DNA of 41,319 bases from an uncultured Bacteroidota bacterium (GTDB lineage: Bacteria; Bacteroidota; Bacteroidia; Chitinophagales; Saprospiraceae). Within the stretch, counting starts at the first letter, position 1. The number at the start of each line of letters is the position of its first letter. Below, in pieces: positions 25,418 to 34,019 of this stretch. Where the stretch lies: NCBI GenBank assembly GCA_903933805.1, contig CAIZLM010000269.1, forward strand, positions 1-41,319, in the 5' to 3' direction. Below the pieces are notes generated by a model. It made no database searches. It worked only from the letters and a program-made list of their open reading frames with translations, and was not told where the DNA came from. A program made the translations under genes and the position numbers.

Positions 25418-27499
25418 ATGCAATTTCTTTTTCCAGGATTTCTCGCCGCCCTTGCGGTTTTGTCCATACCCATTGTCATCCACCTGTTCTATTTCCGTCG
25501 CTTCAAGCGCGTATATTTCACCAATGTACGTTTCTTGAAAGAGGTGAAAGAAGAAACCAGCAACCGCCAAAAACTGCGAAATCTGCTGGTGCTCCTCATG
25601 CGCTGTCTCGCCATTGCTGCCATGGTGCTTGCCTTTGCCCAGCCTTTTATTCCATTGTCCGGCGGGGTAAAAAAAGGCGCCCGCGCCGTCAGTCTGTTTG
25701 TCGATAATTCTTTCAGCATGAATGCGTTGTCGAAAGAAGCGCCGCTGCTTGAATTGGCCAAACAACGCGCCCGCGAAATCGTCTCCGCGTTCGGGGTGGA
25801 AGATCGCTTTCAAATTCTGACCAACGACTTTGAAGGCCGCGATCAACGCCTCGTCAGCAAGGAAGATGCCCTCAGTCGAATTGAGGAGATCAGAACCAGT
25901 CCAGCCTCCCGCGATCTTTCCAAAGTCCTCGTTCGACAACAACAGTGCCTGAACTTGGGCAAGCAGGAAAATAAGTTGGCCTATTTGGTCAGTGACTTCC
26001 AGTCCAATATTGCTGATATTGCCAATTATCGGGATACCCTGATTGACGTCAACCTGGTGCCCATGCGCGCAGTGCAAGAACGCAATGTATCGGTGGACAG
26101 CGTGTGGTTTGAGAGCCCTGTTCAGATCCTGAACCAACCGTGTAACCTACTCGTAAAAATCAGCAACCGCAGCGATGATGACGCCACGGATGTTCGACTC
26201 AGCCTCCGACACGATGGTCAAACAAAGCCCGTTGGCTCCGTGAGTATTCCCGCCAATGGTTCCCGATTGGATACCGTACCATTCAATATCTTACATGCAG
26301 GCTGGCACGAAGCGCGCATTGCGCTGACAGACTATCCTGTTCAATTTGACGATGATTACTACCTGTCGTTTTATGTTGCTGAACGGGTTAATATATTAGC
26401 AATCAATGGTTTACAAGCCAATAAATATTTGAGCAATGCGTTCCTGGGTGCCCAGAGCGCCCACCTCGACAATGCTGATGCCCGAGCGCTGGACTACTCA
26501 AAGTTTTCGGATTACCAGTTGATTGTGCTCCATGAATTGGGCGTTCTATCGTCTGGCTTGGTGACGGAACTGAAAAAATTTGCGGAAAATGGCGGAAATG
26601 TGCTCGTTTTCCCAAGTCAGTCAGCTGATCTCAACGCTTACAACGCCTTGCTCCAGCAGTTTGGCGCCGGCAATTTGGGCGCGTATGAGTCTGTACCACG
26701 TCAGGCCAGCCAAGTCAACACAGAGGAATTTGTTTTTCGGGATGTTTTTCTGAATAAAAGTGCCAATCTGCGCCTACCCACCACCCAGGGTAATTTTAAA
26801 ATAGCCCCCTCACGGGGTGAACAAATACTGACCTACCGAGATGGCTCAGCCATGGTGGCCAAATACCCTGTCGGCGAGGGTGCCCTCTATTTCTCTGCTG
26901 CGCCCCTCCATGAGAAGGTCAGTGACTTGGTGCACAACGGCGAGATATTTGTCCCCATGCTGTTCAAAATGGCCATAGCAGGTACCAAAGGCCGCCAGGT
27001 TGCCTATACCATAGGGAAAGACGAGGTATTGGAAGCCAAACACCGGGTTTCTGCCAACAGCGAAACAATTTATAAACTGCGGTTGTCGGCAGATGGAACC
27101 CGTCAGGCTGGACAGGCCACAGAAAATAAGCAGCCGACTGCCACCGAAGGAGAATTTATCCCAGAACAGCGCATCATTGGCTCAAAGGTATTGCTCACTC
27201 CCGGTACTCAGGTGCGTGATGCAGGCTGGTATCGCCTTCATTTAATGGGTGACAGCACACTCGCCGCCTTTGCGTTTAACTACGACCGTAAGGAGAGCGA
27301 TCTCCACTACAAAACAGCCGAACAGCTTGCGGAAGGGCTTCCCAAAAACATAAAAATATTGGCCGAAAATGCCGAGGCCAATTTTGGTCAAGTGGTGGAT
27401 GAGCAAGAAAAAGGGATTGTACTTTGGCGTTGGTGTGTCATTTTTGCCCTCTTGTTTCTAGCATTGGAAGTGTTGTTTTTGCGCCTTTGGAAGGTATAA
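25418..27499 (+). CDS. BatA-domain/VWA-like membrane protein
   Basis: The 693-residue protein begins with two membrane segments (about 3-25 and 58-75) around the basic RRFKRVYFTNVRFLKEVKEE segment, the signature of the BatA N-terminal (aerotolerance) domain. A von Willebrand A-like domain follows, with a MIDAS-type DNSFSMN (DxSxS) and supporting YLVSDFQSN. Residues about 240-330 look like a beta-sandwich, and about 335-560 like a class-I glutamine-amidotransferase-like/DUF4159-type fold (NILAINGLQANKYLSNAF, ENGGNVLVFPS). A single C-terminal helix (about 668-690, WRWCVIFALLFLALEVLFL) anchors it again. Most of the protein should lie in the periplasm. The BatA/MoxR gene cluster usually nearby is absent, so its function is not known. 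Confidence 0.85.
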   Translation: MQFLFPGFLAALAVLSIPIVIHLFYFRRFKRVYFTNVRFLKEVKEETSNRQKLRNLLVLLMRCLAIAAMVLAFAQPFIPLSGGVKKGARAVSLFVDNSFSMNALSKEAPLLELAKQRAREIVSAFGVEDRFQILTNDFEGRDQRLVSKEDALSRIEEIRTSPASRDLSKVLVRQQQCLNLGKQENKLAYLVSDFQSNIADIANYRDTLIDVNLVPMRAVQERNVSVDSVWFESPVQILNQPCNLLVKISNRSDDDATDVRLSLRHDGQTKPVGSVSIPANGSRLDTVPFNILHAGWHEARIALTDYPVQFDDDYYLSFYVAERVNILAINGLQANKYLSNAFLGAQSAHLDNADARALDYSKFSDYQLIVLHELGVLSSGLVTELKKFAENGGNVLVFPSQSADLNAYNALLQQFGAGNLGAYESVPRQASQVNTEEFVFRDVFLNKSANLRLPTTQGNFKIAPSRGEQILTYRDGSAMVAKYPVGEGALYFSAAPLHEKVSDLVHNGEIFVPMLFKMAIAGTKGRQVAYTIGKDEVLEAKHRVSANSETIYKLRLSADGTRQAGQATENKQPTATEGEFIPEQRIIGSKVLLTPGTQVRDAGWYRLHLMGDSTLAAFAFNYDRKESDLHYKTAEQLAEGLPKNIKILAENAEANFGQVVDEQEKGIVLWRWCVIFALLFLALEVLFLRLWKV

Positions 27500-27689
27500 A
27501 TGCTTTGCTTTCCGCACGCTGAAGGCAAATGGAGACGATTGCTTTACCGATTGCGGGTTTATTGTCTGGAAGCGCCATTGGTATTATAAACCTTCCGGAG
27601 CATTTAGCGTTCTACGGGGATGTTTGTGCGACATAAACACCAAACATTTTTGTGAAACATCATTTTTTGGGAACATTCCAATACCGATT

Positions 27690-28358
27690 ATGCTCACCGC
27701 AACCAACTTAACCAAACAATATCGCACTGCGAATGGCACCAATCTTACGGTGCTCGACCATGTTTCATTTGAACTTACGTCCGGTGAAACATTCGCCATT
27801 GTTGGGCCTTCCGGCTCTGGTAAAACCACGTTGCTGGGTCTCTGTGCCGGCTTGGATCGCGCCACCAGTGGCTCCGTTTCGCTCAATGGCATCGCGTTGG
27901 ACGCACTCAGTGAAGACGAACGTGCTGCCGTAAGAAATCGACACGTGGGTTTTGTTTTTCAGAATTTCCAACTCATTCCGACGCTCACGGCCTTGGAAAA
28001 TGTGATGGTACCCCTTGAACTCCGGGGCGATTCCTCCGCGGAATCTTCTGCGCGAAAATGGCTCGATAAGGTGGGTTTAGCTGACAGAATGGACCATTAT
28101 CCCACGCAACTTTCAGGGGGAGAACAACAACGCGTTTGTATCGCACGGGCATTTTCCAACAACCCGCAAATACTATTTGCCGACGAACCCACGGGCAACC
28201 TGGACGCTGAAAACGCAGCAGGTATCGTGGATCTTATCTTCGATCTCAACCGAACAGCCGGTACGACCTTGGTGCTTGTCACCCACGATCTGGAACTTGC
28301 TGGCCGCACCAACCGCGTTCTGAGGTTGAAAGGGGGAAAAGTTGAATCCCTTCAATAA
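27690..28358 (+). CDS. ABC transporter ATP-binding protein (LolD/MacB-like), orphan
   Basis: The ATG at 27690 gives 222 residues starting MLTATNLTKQYRT; the frame is open upstream without family similarity. All motifs are intact: Walker A GPSGSGKTT, Q-loop VGFVFQNFQLIPTLTALENV, signature LSGGEQQRV, Walker B LFADEPTGNLD and switch His in VTHD. The sequence fits the LolD/MacB/YbbA group, which powers lipoprotein release or peptide and macrolide export with an FtsX-type permease. No permease is next to it: leuS converges 18 bp downstream and the BatA-like gene is about 190 bp upstream. Its partner must be encoded elsewhere, or the gene is a separated paralogue. Confidence 0.92.
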   Translation: MLTATNLTKQYRTANGTNLTVLDHVSFELTSGETFAIVGPSGSGKTTLLGLCAGLDRATSGSVSLNGIALDALSEDERAAVRNRHVGFVFQNFQLIPTLTALENVMVPLELRGDSSAESSARKWLDKVGLADRMDHYPTQLSGGEQQRVCIARAFSNNPQILFADEPTGNLDAENAAGIVDLIFDLNRTAGTTLVLVTHDLELAGRTNRVLRLKGGKVESLQ

Positions 28359-28376
28359 TTCCCCCCGCCGCTTTTT

Positions 28377-31300
28377 TTACAGCACGATATTGATCATTCT
28401 TCCGGGCACAAAAACCACTTTTTTGGGCGTACTGCCCTCCAACCATTTTTGGACCTGCTCCAATGCCATGGCGGCGGCCTCTGCGTCGGCTGCTGAGGTG
28501 TCGGTGGGCAATGATATCGTCGCCCGAAGTTTCCCGTTGATCTGAATAGGATACTCCTTCGTGTCTGACTTCAAGTACTCTTCCACCAAGGATGGCCAAG
28601 TTGCATCGCAAATGGTTTTATGGTACCCCAACATCCGCCAAAGTTCTTCGGCAATGTGCGGGCCAAAAGGCGTGAGCATGACCAACAGTGGCTCCAGCAC
28701 GGCTCTTTTGTTGCAATTTAGTTTTCGGAGATCGTTTGTCGCGATCATAAAATGGCTCACACAGGTATTCATACTCATCCGCTCGATGTCGTCGGTCACC
28801 TTCTTGATACAGGTGTGAAGTATCCGATATTCATCACGGTTGGCCTCTTCGTTTGTGACCGAAAACTGCCCCGTTTTATCAAAAAACAAGCCCCAGAATT
28901 TTTTCAAAAAACCGCCAACGCCGCTGATACCCTGGGTGTTCCAAGGTTTGGCATCGGTAATAGGCCCGAGGAACATCTCAAACATACGGAAACAATCGGC
29001 GCCATGTTCGGCCACCATGATGTCGGGATTCACCACATTGTACTTCGATTTTGACATTTTCTCCAACTCGTGGGAGCAGGTAAATTTGCCATTGGCATCC
29101 AATTTGAAGTTGGCCTGTTCAAACTGATTGACGGTGCGGGCTTTTTCAAGGTTTAGCACATCAGCCTCCACGATGTTCACATCAACGTGCAACGGGGTAA
29201 AGGCATCCGCGCTGTATTTCTGGGTTAAGTTGTGGGATACATACAACTGGCTACAGACGGGTTCCTGTTCGTTCGCGGTGTAAGCCGCGGTGTCGGCCAA
29301 CGCACGGCGGATTTTTTCTGCGGCAACTTCAGGTTCGTTGATATGGTCGGTCAACTCTTCCGTGAACAACACCAGCAAGCGTTTGCCTGCTGCAAGGGCG
29401 TTCTGACGGATTCTGTTGATTTTATCCTGCTGTTTGATGGAGGTAACCTCTATCGCTAGGTTTGCATGCTCAAATGTAAAGTCGTAGGTGAAATCCTCTT
29501 CAAAGGAAGCTCCTGATACCACATTTGGACCAAGCTCCTGAAAAAACGGCACCAACACTTTTTTGAGTAGATATTCTTCAAAAAACTGCTCTTTGGCCCG
29601 AAATACAAAATTGGAGCGGCCACCGATCATGCCCTGATTCACCAGTTTTTTTGCAAATTCACGGTGTGGCACTTTCCCGATGTCATACAAAAATTGATTC
29701 CAAAAACGGCTGTACAACAAATGTCCCACCGCATGTTCTGAACCGCCCATATAAAAATCGACATCCTGCCAATAGTCCAGTGCCTCTTTTGAGCAGAAGG
29801 CGCCGTCGTTGTTTGGGTCCATGTACCGGTAAAAATACCAAGAAGAGCCTGCCCAGCCGGGCATGGTGGAAAGTTCATACTCACAGCCCTGGTATTGCCA
29901 GTTTTCAGCCCTTCCCAAGGGTGGCTCACCAGTCTCTGTTGGCTGGTATTTGTCGATCTCGGGCAGCAAAAGTGGCAAATCCTGTTCTGCTATCAAGTTG
30001 GGAACGCCATCTTTCCAGAACACCGGTACGGGTTCGCCCCAATACCGCTGACGGCTAAAAACGGCGTTTCGCAGTTTGTATTGGGTTTTTCCCTTACCCA
30101 ACTTGTTTTCCTCCAGCCAGTGGATCAGTGTGGGAACGGCCTCCGCGTACGTCATGCCATTGATCAACCCTGATTGAATATAACGCCCTTCTTTGGTTGG
30201 GTCGGCTCCTTTGTCCAAGTCAGTCTGGGCATCGGAAATAGCCACGATGGGCAGATGAAAAAACGTGGCAAAATTCCAGTCCCGCTGGTCGCCGGAGGGA
30301 ACGGCCATCACAGCGCCGGTGCCATAGCCCGCCAACACATAATCGGCAATCCAGATTTGGATGCGTTCGTTGTTCAAGGGGTTAATGGCATACGAACCGG
30401 TGAAGGAACCGGTTACTTTTTTCGTTTCAGACATACGGTCTATTTCCGACCGTGTGGCGACCCAGCGGATATAGGCTTCAATATCATTGCGTTGTGAAGC
30501 AGTGGTGAGTGTTGGCACGAGCTCGTGTTCAGGCGCCAGCACCAGAAAAGTAGCGCCGAACACGGTGTCAACCCGGGTGGTAAACACCTCTATGCAAGCG
30601 GTTGGGTGATTGTCCACGGCAAATTTCACCGATGCACCCACCGATTTTCCGATCCAATAGCGCTGTTGTTCTTTGATGGATTCTGGCCAGTCGATGGTAT
30701 CCAGTCCTTCCAACAGGCGGTTGGCATAAGCGGTAATGCGCATATTCCACTGGTTCATCAATTTGCGCGTCACCGGGTGCCCCCCGCGTTCACTGACCCC
30801 GTCTTTCACTTCGTCGTTGGAGAGCACTGACCCGAGCGCGGCGCACCAGTTTACGTAGGCTTCCCCCGGGTAGGTGAGGCGGTATTGCAGGAGAAAAAGC
30901 TGTTGTTCGCGGTCGGTCATCCCATTCCACGTTGCTGCGGAAATCGAGGGTGTATCCTCATCGCAGGCAGCATGAATATCGGCGTTGCCGGATTGGGAAA
31001 AAACATTTTTTAAATGACTGATTGGCAAGGCTTTGTCAGCAGAAAAGTCGTAATAATGCTCAAAAAGCTGCATGAAAATCCACTGGGTCCACCGATAAAA
31101 GGCAGGATCGCTGGTGCGCACCTCACGGCTCCAGTCGAAGCTAAATCCGATATTGTCCAATTGTTCCCGATAACGGGCGATGTTCTGCTCCGTGGTTACA
31201 GCGGGGTGGGTACCAGTTTGAATGGCGTATTGCTCGGCAGGAAGCCCAAAAGAATCGTATCCCATGGGGTGCAGGACATTGAAGCCGCGCAGCCGCTTGT

Positions 31301-31490
31301 AGCGCGCCAGTATGTCGCTGGCGATGTAGCCCAGTGGATGCCCAACGTGAAGCCCGGCCCCGGAAGGGTAGGGGAACATATCGAGGATATAGTACTTGGG
31401 TTTGTCGTGTTGAATACTAACCTTGTAAATCTGGTTTTCTTGCCACCAGCGGCGCCATTTCGGCTCGATTTCGGACGGACGGTACTCCAA
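28377..31490 (-). CDS. leuS: Leucyl-tRNA synthetase with an extra inserted domain
   Basis: LeuRS charges tRNA-Leu with leucine. The product has 1037 residues, unusually long for the family (about 860-950). The start is a TTG (31488-31490) giving MEYRPSEIEPKWRRWW; no ATG lies between it and the in-frame stop upstream. HVGH (48-51) is the HIGH-type motif, the CP1 editing domain lies at about 280-440 (TTRVDTVFGATF at 304-315), KMSKS is at 811-815, and the anticodon-binding and C-terminal parts follow. Between SNFVFR (626-631) and TPLHVDVNIV (765-774), where relatives have about a dozen residues, there are about 130. This segment has an alpha-beta pattern (YDFTF, NLAIEV, RLLVLFTEEL) like a Vsr/DUF559 nuclease fold, without a clear ExK. 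It lies just upstream of the leucine-specific region and KMSKS. The gene follows an ATE/Bpt-like transferase gene on the same strand. Confidence 0.95.
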   Translation of the reverse strand: MEYRPSEIEPKWRRWWQENQIYKVSIQHDKPKYYILDMFPYPSGAGLHVGHPLGYIASDILARYKRLRGFNVLHPMGYDSFGLPAEQYAIQTGTHPAVTTEQNIARYREQLDNIGFSFDWSREVRTSDPAFYRWTQWIFMQLFEHYYDFSADKALPISHLKNVFSQSGNADIHAACDEDTPSISAATWNGMTDREQQLFLLQYRLTYPGEAYVNWCAALGSVLSNDEVKDGVSERGGHPVTRKLMNQWNMRITAYANRLLEGLDTIDWPESIKEQQRYWIGKSVGASVKFAVDNHPTACIEVFTTRVDTVFGATFLVLAPEHELVPTLTTASQRNDIEAYIRWVATRSEIDRMSETKKVTGSFTGSYAINPLNNERIQIWIADYVLAGYGTGAVMAVPSGDQRDWNFATFFHLPIVAISDAQTDLDKGADPTKEGRYIQSGLINGMTYAEAVPTLIHWLEENKLGKGKTQYKLRNAVFSRQRYWGEPVPVFWKDGVPNLIAEQDLPLLLPEIDKYQPTETGEPPLGRAENWQYQGCEYELSTMPGWAGSSWYFYRYMDPNNDGAFCSKEALDYWQDVDFYMGGSEHAVGHLLYSRFWNQFLYDIGKVPHREFAKKLVNQGMIGGRSNFVFRAKEQFFEEYLLKKVLVPFFQELGPNVVSGASFEEDFTYDFTFEHANLAIEVTSIKQQDKINRIRQNALAAGKRLLVLFTEELTDHINEPEVAAEKIRRALADTAAYTANEQEPVCSQLYVSHNLTQKYSADAFTPLHVDVNIVEADVLNLEKARTVNQFEQANFKLDANGKFTCSHELEKMSKSKYNVVNPDIMVAEHGADCFRMFEMFLGPITDAKPWNTQGISGVGGFLKKFWGLFFDKTGQFSVTNEEANRDEYRILHTCIKKVTDDIERMSMNTCVSHFMIATNDLRKLNCNKRAVLEPLLVMLTPFGPHIAEELWRMLGYHKTICDATWPSLVEEYLKSDTKEYPIQINGKLRATISLPTDTSAADAEAAAMALEQVQKWLEGSTPKKVVFVPGRMINIVL

Positions 31491-31568
31491 TGCTAGAAGA
31501 ATAAGTTACGAATGAAGAATAGGGCGGCAAAGTTAGCGAATGTGGCGTTATTTGTATGCAAACAGTTC

Positions 31569-31597
31569 GGCCAGACAGCGTGTTCGCCATCCAGTTA
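31569..31597 (+). repeat. Dispersed palindromic repeat, solo right end, copy 7
   Basis: GGCCAGACAGCGTG followed by TTCGCCATCCAGTTA matches only the right terminus of the family. The left part is missing. It lies 4 bp beyond the stop of the aminoacyl-tRNA-protein transferase gene. Confidence 0.7.
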
Positions 31598-31601
31598 CGC
31601 A

Positions 31602-32423
31602 CTAAAAATCATTTTCTGAACGCCAATCGCGCACAGGAAGTCGTTCCAACGGATACCAGTTGCCCCACCAGTCGAAGTATTCCAGGTTGTTAAAATTCAA
31701 TTTGTAATCAAATTCACTTGGTACATCGTACACAAAGCCGGGATAATAGTACTCCCGTTTGTTTTCAATGGCAAACTCAATTTCCTTCAGCATCGTGTAG
31801 GTACCAAGGCCGCGGTTCCACTCTTCTGGTTCAAAAATGCAATAATTGGCTGCCAGGCTCTTCCTGCCGAGGTGAAAAAAGCTGCTCGCGATGAGTCGAT
31901 CTTCTTTGTACACATCAAATTCTATCCCATAACAGGGCATAATACTGCTGAAAAAACTAAAAAAACCGTAGATGCTTTTCGGACGGTTGTGTGTAAAGCG
32001 CTGGGCATGCCGGCTGAACAAATCTTCGTGCATCGGCTGAATATTGATGGCGCGGCGGATCAGCGTGAGGTCGCTGTTGCGGCGCAGACACTTGCGTTGA
32101 CGCTTGCTAAACACAAAATTCTTGAGGTCAATGCGCAACAGCACAACACGGCACGGTTGTCCTCGCCATTCCCAGTAGTTGCGTCGGAACAGCAAATCGG
32201 CCCAGTACGTCCAGCCGTCTTCGCAAAAACGGTCGAAAACCTGGGTATGCAATGATTCCATGAACGCATACTCCTCAATCGGGTTGGGATTGAAGGATAT
32301 ATCGCGGAGAACCGGGATGATTTGTGGTGGAATGGGTGTAGAGAATTGCAAAATTTTGTGATTAAACCAGTTTTCAACGCTAAAGTAGGGACTCGCGCCA
32401 ACTTTCCTCGAAGGAGAACCCAT
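31602..32423 (-). CDS. Aminoacyl-tRNA-protein transferase, ATE/Bpt-like
   Basis: The 273-residue protein resembles arginyl/leucyl-tRNA-protein transferases, which add an amino acid from tRNA to protein N-termini to form N-degrons. The N-terminal half has FVFSKRQRKCLRRNSDL (about 109-125), matching the RSQRRALRRNADL region of the family. The GNAT-like C-terminal half has HLGRKSLAANYCIFEPEEWNRGLGTYTMLKEIEF and YYYPGFVYD, counterparts of the family's YYYLGYYI region. The CPxC cysteine cluster before the SKRQRK segment is reduced to GQPC, so the [Fe-S]-type Cys pair seems absent. The ATG at 32423 is the first in frame; residue 55 is an alternative. leuS follows 111 bp downstream on the same strand, which would fit leucine transfer (Bpt) better than arginine transfer; this is inference. 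Confidence 0.82.
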   Translation of the reverse strand: MGSPSRKVGASPYFSVENWFNHKILQFSTPIPPQIIPVLRDISFNPNPIEEYAFMESLHTQVFDRFCEDGWTYWADLLFRRNYWEWRGQPCRVVLLRIDLKNFVFSKRQRKCLRRNSDLTLIRRAINIQPMHEDLFSRHAQRFTHNRPKSIYGFFSFFSSIMPCYGIEFDVYKEDRLIASSFFHLGRKSLAANYCIFEPEEWNRGLGTYTMLKEIEFAIENKREYYYPGFVYDVPSEFDYKLNFNNLEYFDWWGNWYPLERLPVRDWRSENDF

Positions 32424-32432
32424 TTTTCTCGC

Positions 32433-32440
32433 TATTTTTG
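32433..32440 (+). promoter_or_regulatory. Putative -7 box for the carboxynorspermidine synthase-like gene
   Basis: TATTTTTG fits TAnnTTTG in the divergent gap, about 135 bp before the ATG at 32576. Low confidence. Confidence 0.28.
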
Positions 32441-32575
32441 TCCGGAATTATCGTGTACCCAAGGTCGTTTTGACACTAAATATACTGATAATCAATGTAT
32501 TAACGAACGAATTGCTCATTGTTTTGCCGCGCTCAACGCATTGGAAGGCGGGCATCACCCATCACTCAAAAAAAA

Positions 32576-33784
32576 ATGTCAAAAGTTCTCATCATCGGAG
32601 CAGGCGGCGTGGGCCGCGTTGTCGCTTACAAATGTGCACAACACCGCGAGGTGTTTGGTGAAATCATGCTCGCTTCCCGTACCAAATCTAAATGTGATGC
32701 CATCGCTGATGCCATCCACGCAGCTTACGGGGGAACCAAACTTGAAACAGCCAGGGTGGATGCCGACAACGTCGCGGAAACGGTGGCGTTGATCCGCCAG
32801 TTTCAACCCGATTTGCTCATCAACGTTGCGCTGCCATATCAAGATTTGCCACTCATGGACGCCTGTCTGGAAACAGGTACCAACTATATGGATACCGCCA
32901 ACTACGAACCGAAAGATGAAGCCAAATTTGAGTATTCCTGGCAGTGGGCCTACCAAGATCGTTTCAAGGAAAAAGGCATCATGGCCCTGCTCGGATGTGG
33001 CTTTGACCCCGGTGTCACCAGTGTTTACACGGCGTATGCAGCCAAACATTACTTCGATGAAATACTGGAATTGGACATTGTAGATGCCAACGCAGGCAAC
33101 CACGGAAAGGCTTTCGCTACCAATTTTAACCCGGAAATCAATATTCGCGAGGTGACGCAGCGGGGGAAATACTGGGAAAACGGACAGTGGATCGAAACCG
33201 AACCCCATGAAATCTGGAAAGACATTGATTATCCAGAAATTGGCCCCAAACGATCCTACCTCATCTACCACGAAGAACTGGAAAGCCTCGTGAAAAACTT
33301 TCCCACGTTGCGCCGGGCACGTTTCTGGATGACTTTCGGCCAGGAATACCTCACCCACCTGCGCGTGATCCAAAACATTGGTATGGCAGGCATTGCCCCC
33401 ATCAAATTCAACGGGATGGATATCATACCACTCGAATTCCTCAAAGCTGTACTCCCAGCACCGGAAGACCTGGGCGAAAACTATACGGGCTTTACCAGCA
33501 TCGGCTGTCGCATCAAAGGCATCAAAGACGGGGAAGAACGCACGTATTACGTCTGGAACAATTGCTCCCACGTGGAGGCATACCAAGAAACCGGCACTCA
33601 GGCCGTGAGCTACACCACCGGGGTGCCTGCTATGATCGGCGCACGCATGATCCTAGAAGGAAAATGGACCGGGAAAGGGGTCTTCAACGTCGAAGAAATG
33701 AACCCTGATCCCTTTATGGAACGCCTGAATATGGACGGACTGCCCTGGCACGAAAAAGTGGGCGTTGACCTGCAAATGGATTAA
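32576..33784 (+). CDS. Carboxynorspermidine synthase / saccharopine dehydrogenase family (Lys1-like)
   Basis: The ATG at 32576 gives 402 residues starting MSKVLIIGAGGVGRVVA, a Rossmann NAD(P)-binding start. LLINVALPYQDLPLMDACLETGTNYMDTANYEP, GFDPGVTSVYTAYAAKHYFDE, DANAGNHGKAFATNFNPEINI and VSYTTGVPAM follow the order of Vibrio carboxynorspermidine dehydrogenase, which condenses a diamine with aspartate semialdehyde in spermidine/norspermidine synthesis. This resemblance is closer than to lysine-pathway saccharopine dehydrogenases. The decarboxylase partner (nspC) is not in the window, so polyamine synthesis is inferred from family only. No signal peptide. It is monocistronic, with a long repeat copy beginning 9 bp after its stop. 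Confidence 0.9.
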   Translation: MSKVLIIGAGGVGRVVAYKCAQHREVFGEIMLASRTKSKCDAIADAIHAAYGGTKLETARVDADNVAETVALIRQFQPDLLINVALPYQDLPLMDACLETGTNYMDTANYEPKDEAKFEYSWQWAYQDRFKEKGIMALLGCGFDPGVTSVYTAYAAKHYFDEILELDIVDANAGNHGKAFATNFNPEINIREVTQRGKYWENGQWIETEPHEIWKDIDYPEIGPKRSYLIYHEELESLVKNFPTLRRARFWMTFGQEYLTHLRVIQNIGMAGIAPIKFNGMDIIPLEFLKAVLPAPEDLGENYTGFTSIGCRIKGIKDGEERTYYVWNNCSHVEAYQETGTQAVSYTTGVPAMIGARMILEGKWTGKGVFNVEEMNPDPFMERLNMDGLPWHEKVGVDLQMD

Positions 33785-33793
33785 TGCTAACGC

Positions 33794-33953
33794 AACTGGT
33801 TGGTGTGGTCGCGTCGGAGATAAAAAAGTGGCCATTTTTTGCCAGACGAAACGGATTTTAGTAGGCCGTAGCAGCGCTACGATCAAAAAAATCGGCGAAG
33901 TATGACGAAAAATGCGCCTTTTTGGGCCAGACAGCGTGCCACCTAACCAGTTA
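33794..33953 (+). repeat. Dispersed palindromic repeat, long form, copy 8
   Basis: This 160-bp copy reads AACTGGTTGGTGTGGTCGCG at the left and GGGCCAGACAGCGTGCCACC...CCAGTTA at the right. It has the internal GTAGCAGCGCTAC palindrome. It starts 9 bp after the carboxynorspermidine synthase-like stop and ends 66 bp before the response-regulator gene. Confidence 0.95.
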
Positions 33954-34019
33954 CAATCTATATTTTGAACAACCGTCCAGCGCAACCTCATCTCGCTTGT
34001 AACACAACCACCCACGCCC

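Noticed and set aside
25322-26137. 271-codon minus-strand frame
   Set aside because: It is antisense to the BatA-like gene and has no recognisable domain.
27690-28358. LolD naming for the orphan ABC ATPase
   Set aside because: The motifs fit LolD, MacB and YbbA equally and no permease is adjacent to decide between them.
32579-33586. 335-codon minus-strand frame
   Set aside because: It lies entirely antisense to the carboxynorspermidine synthase-like gene, whose protein is clearly recognisable.
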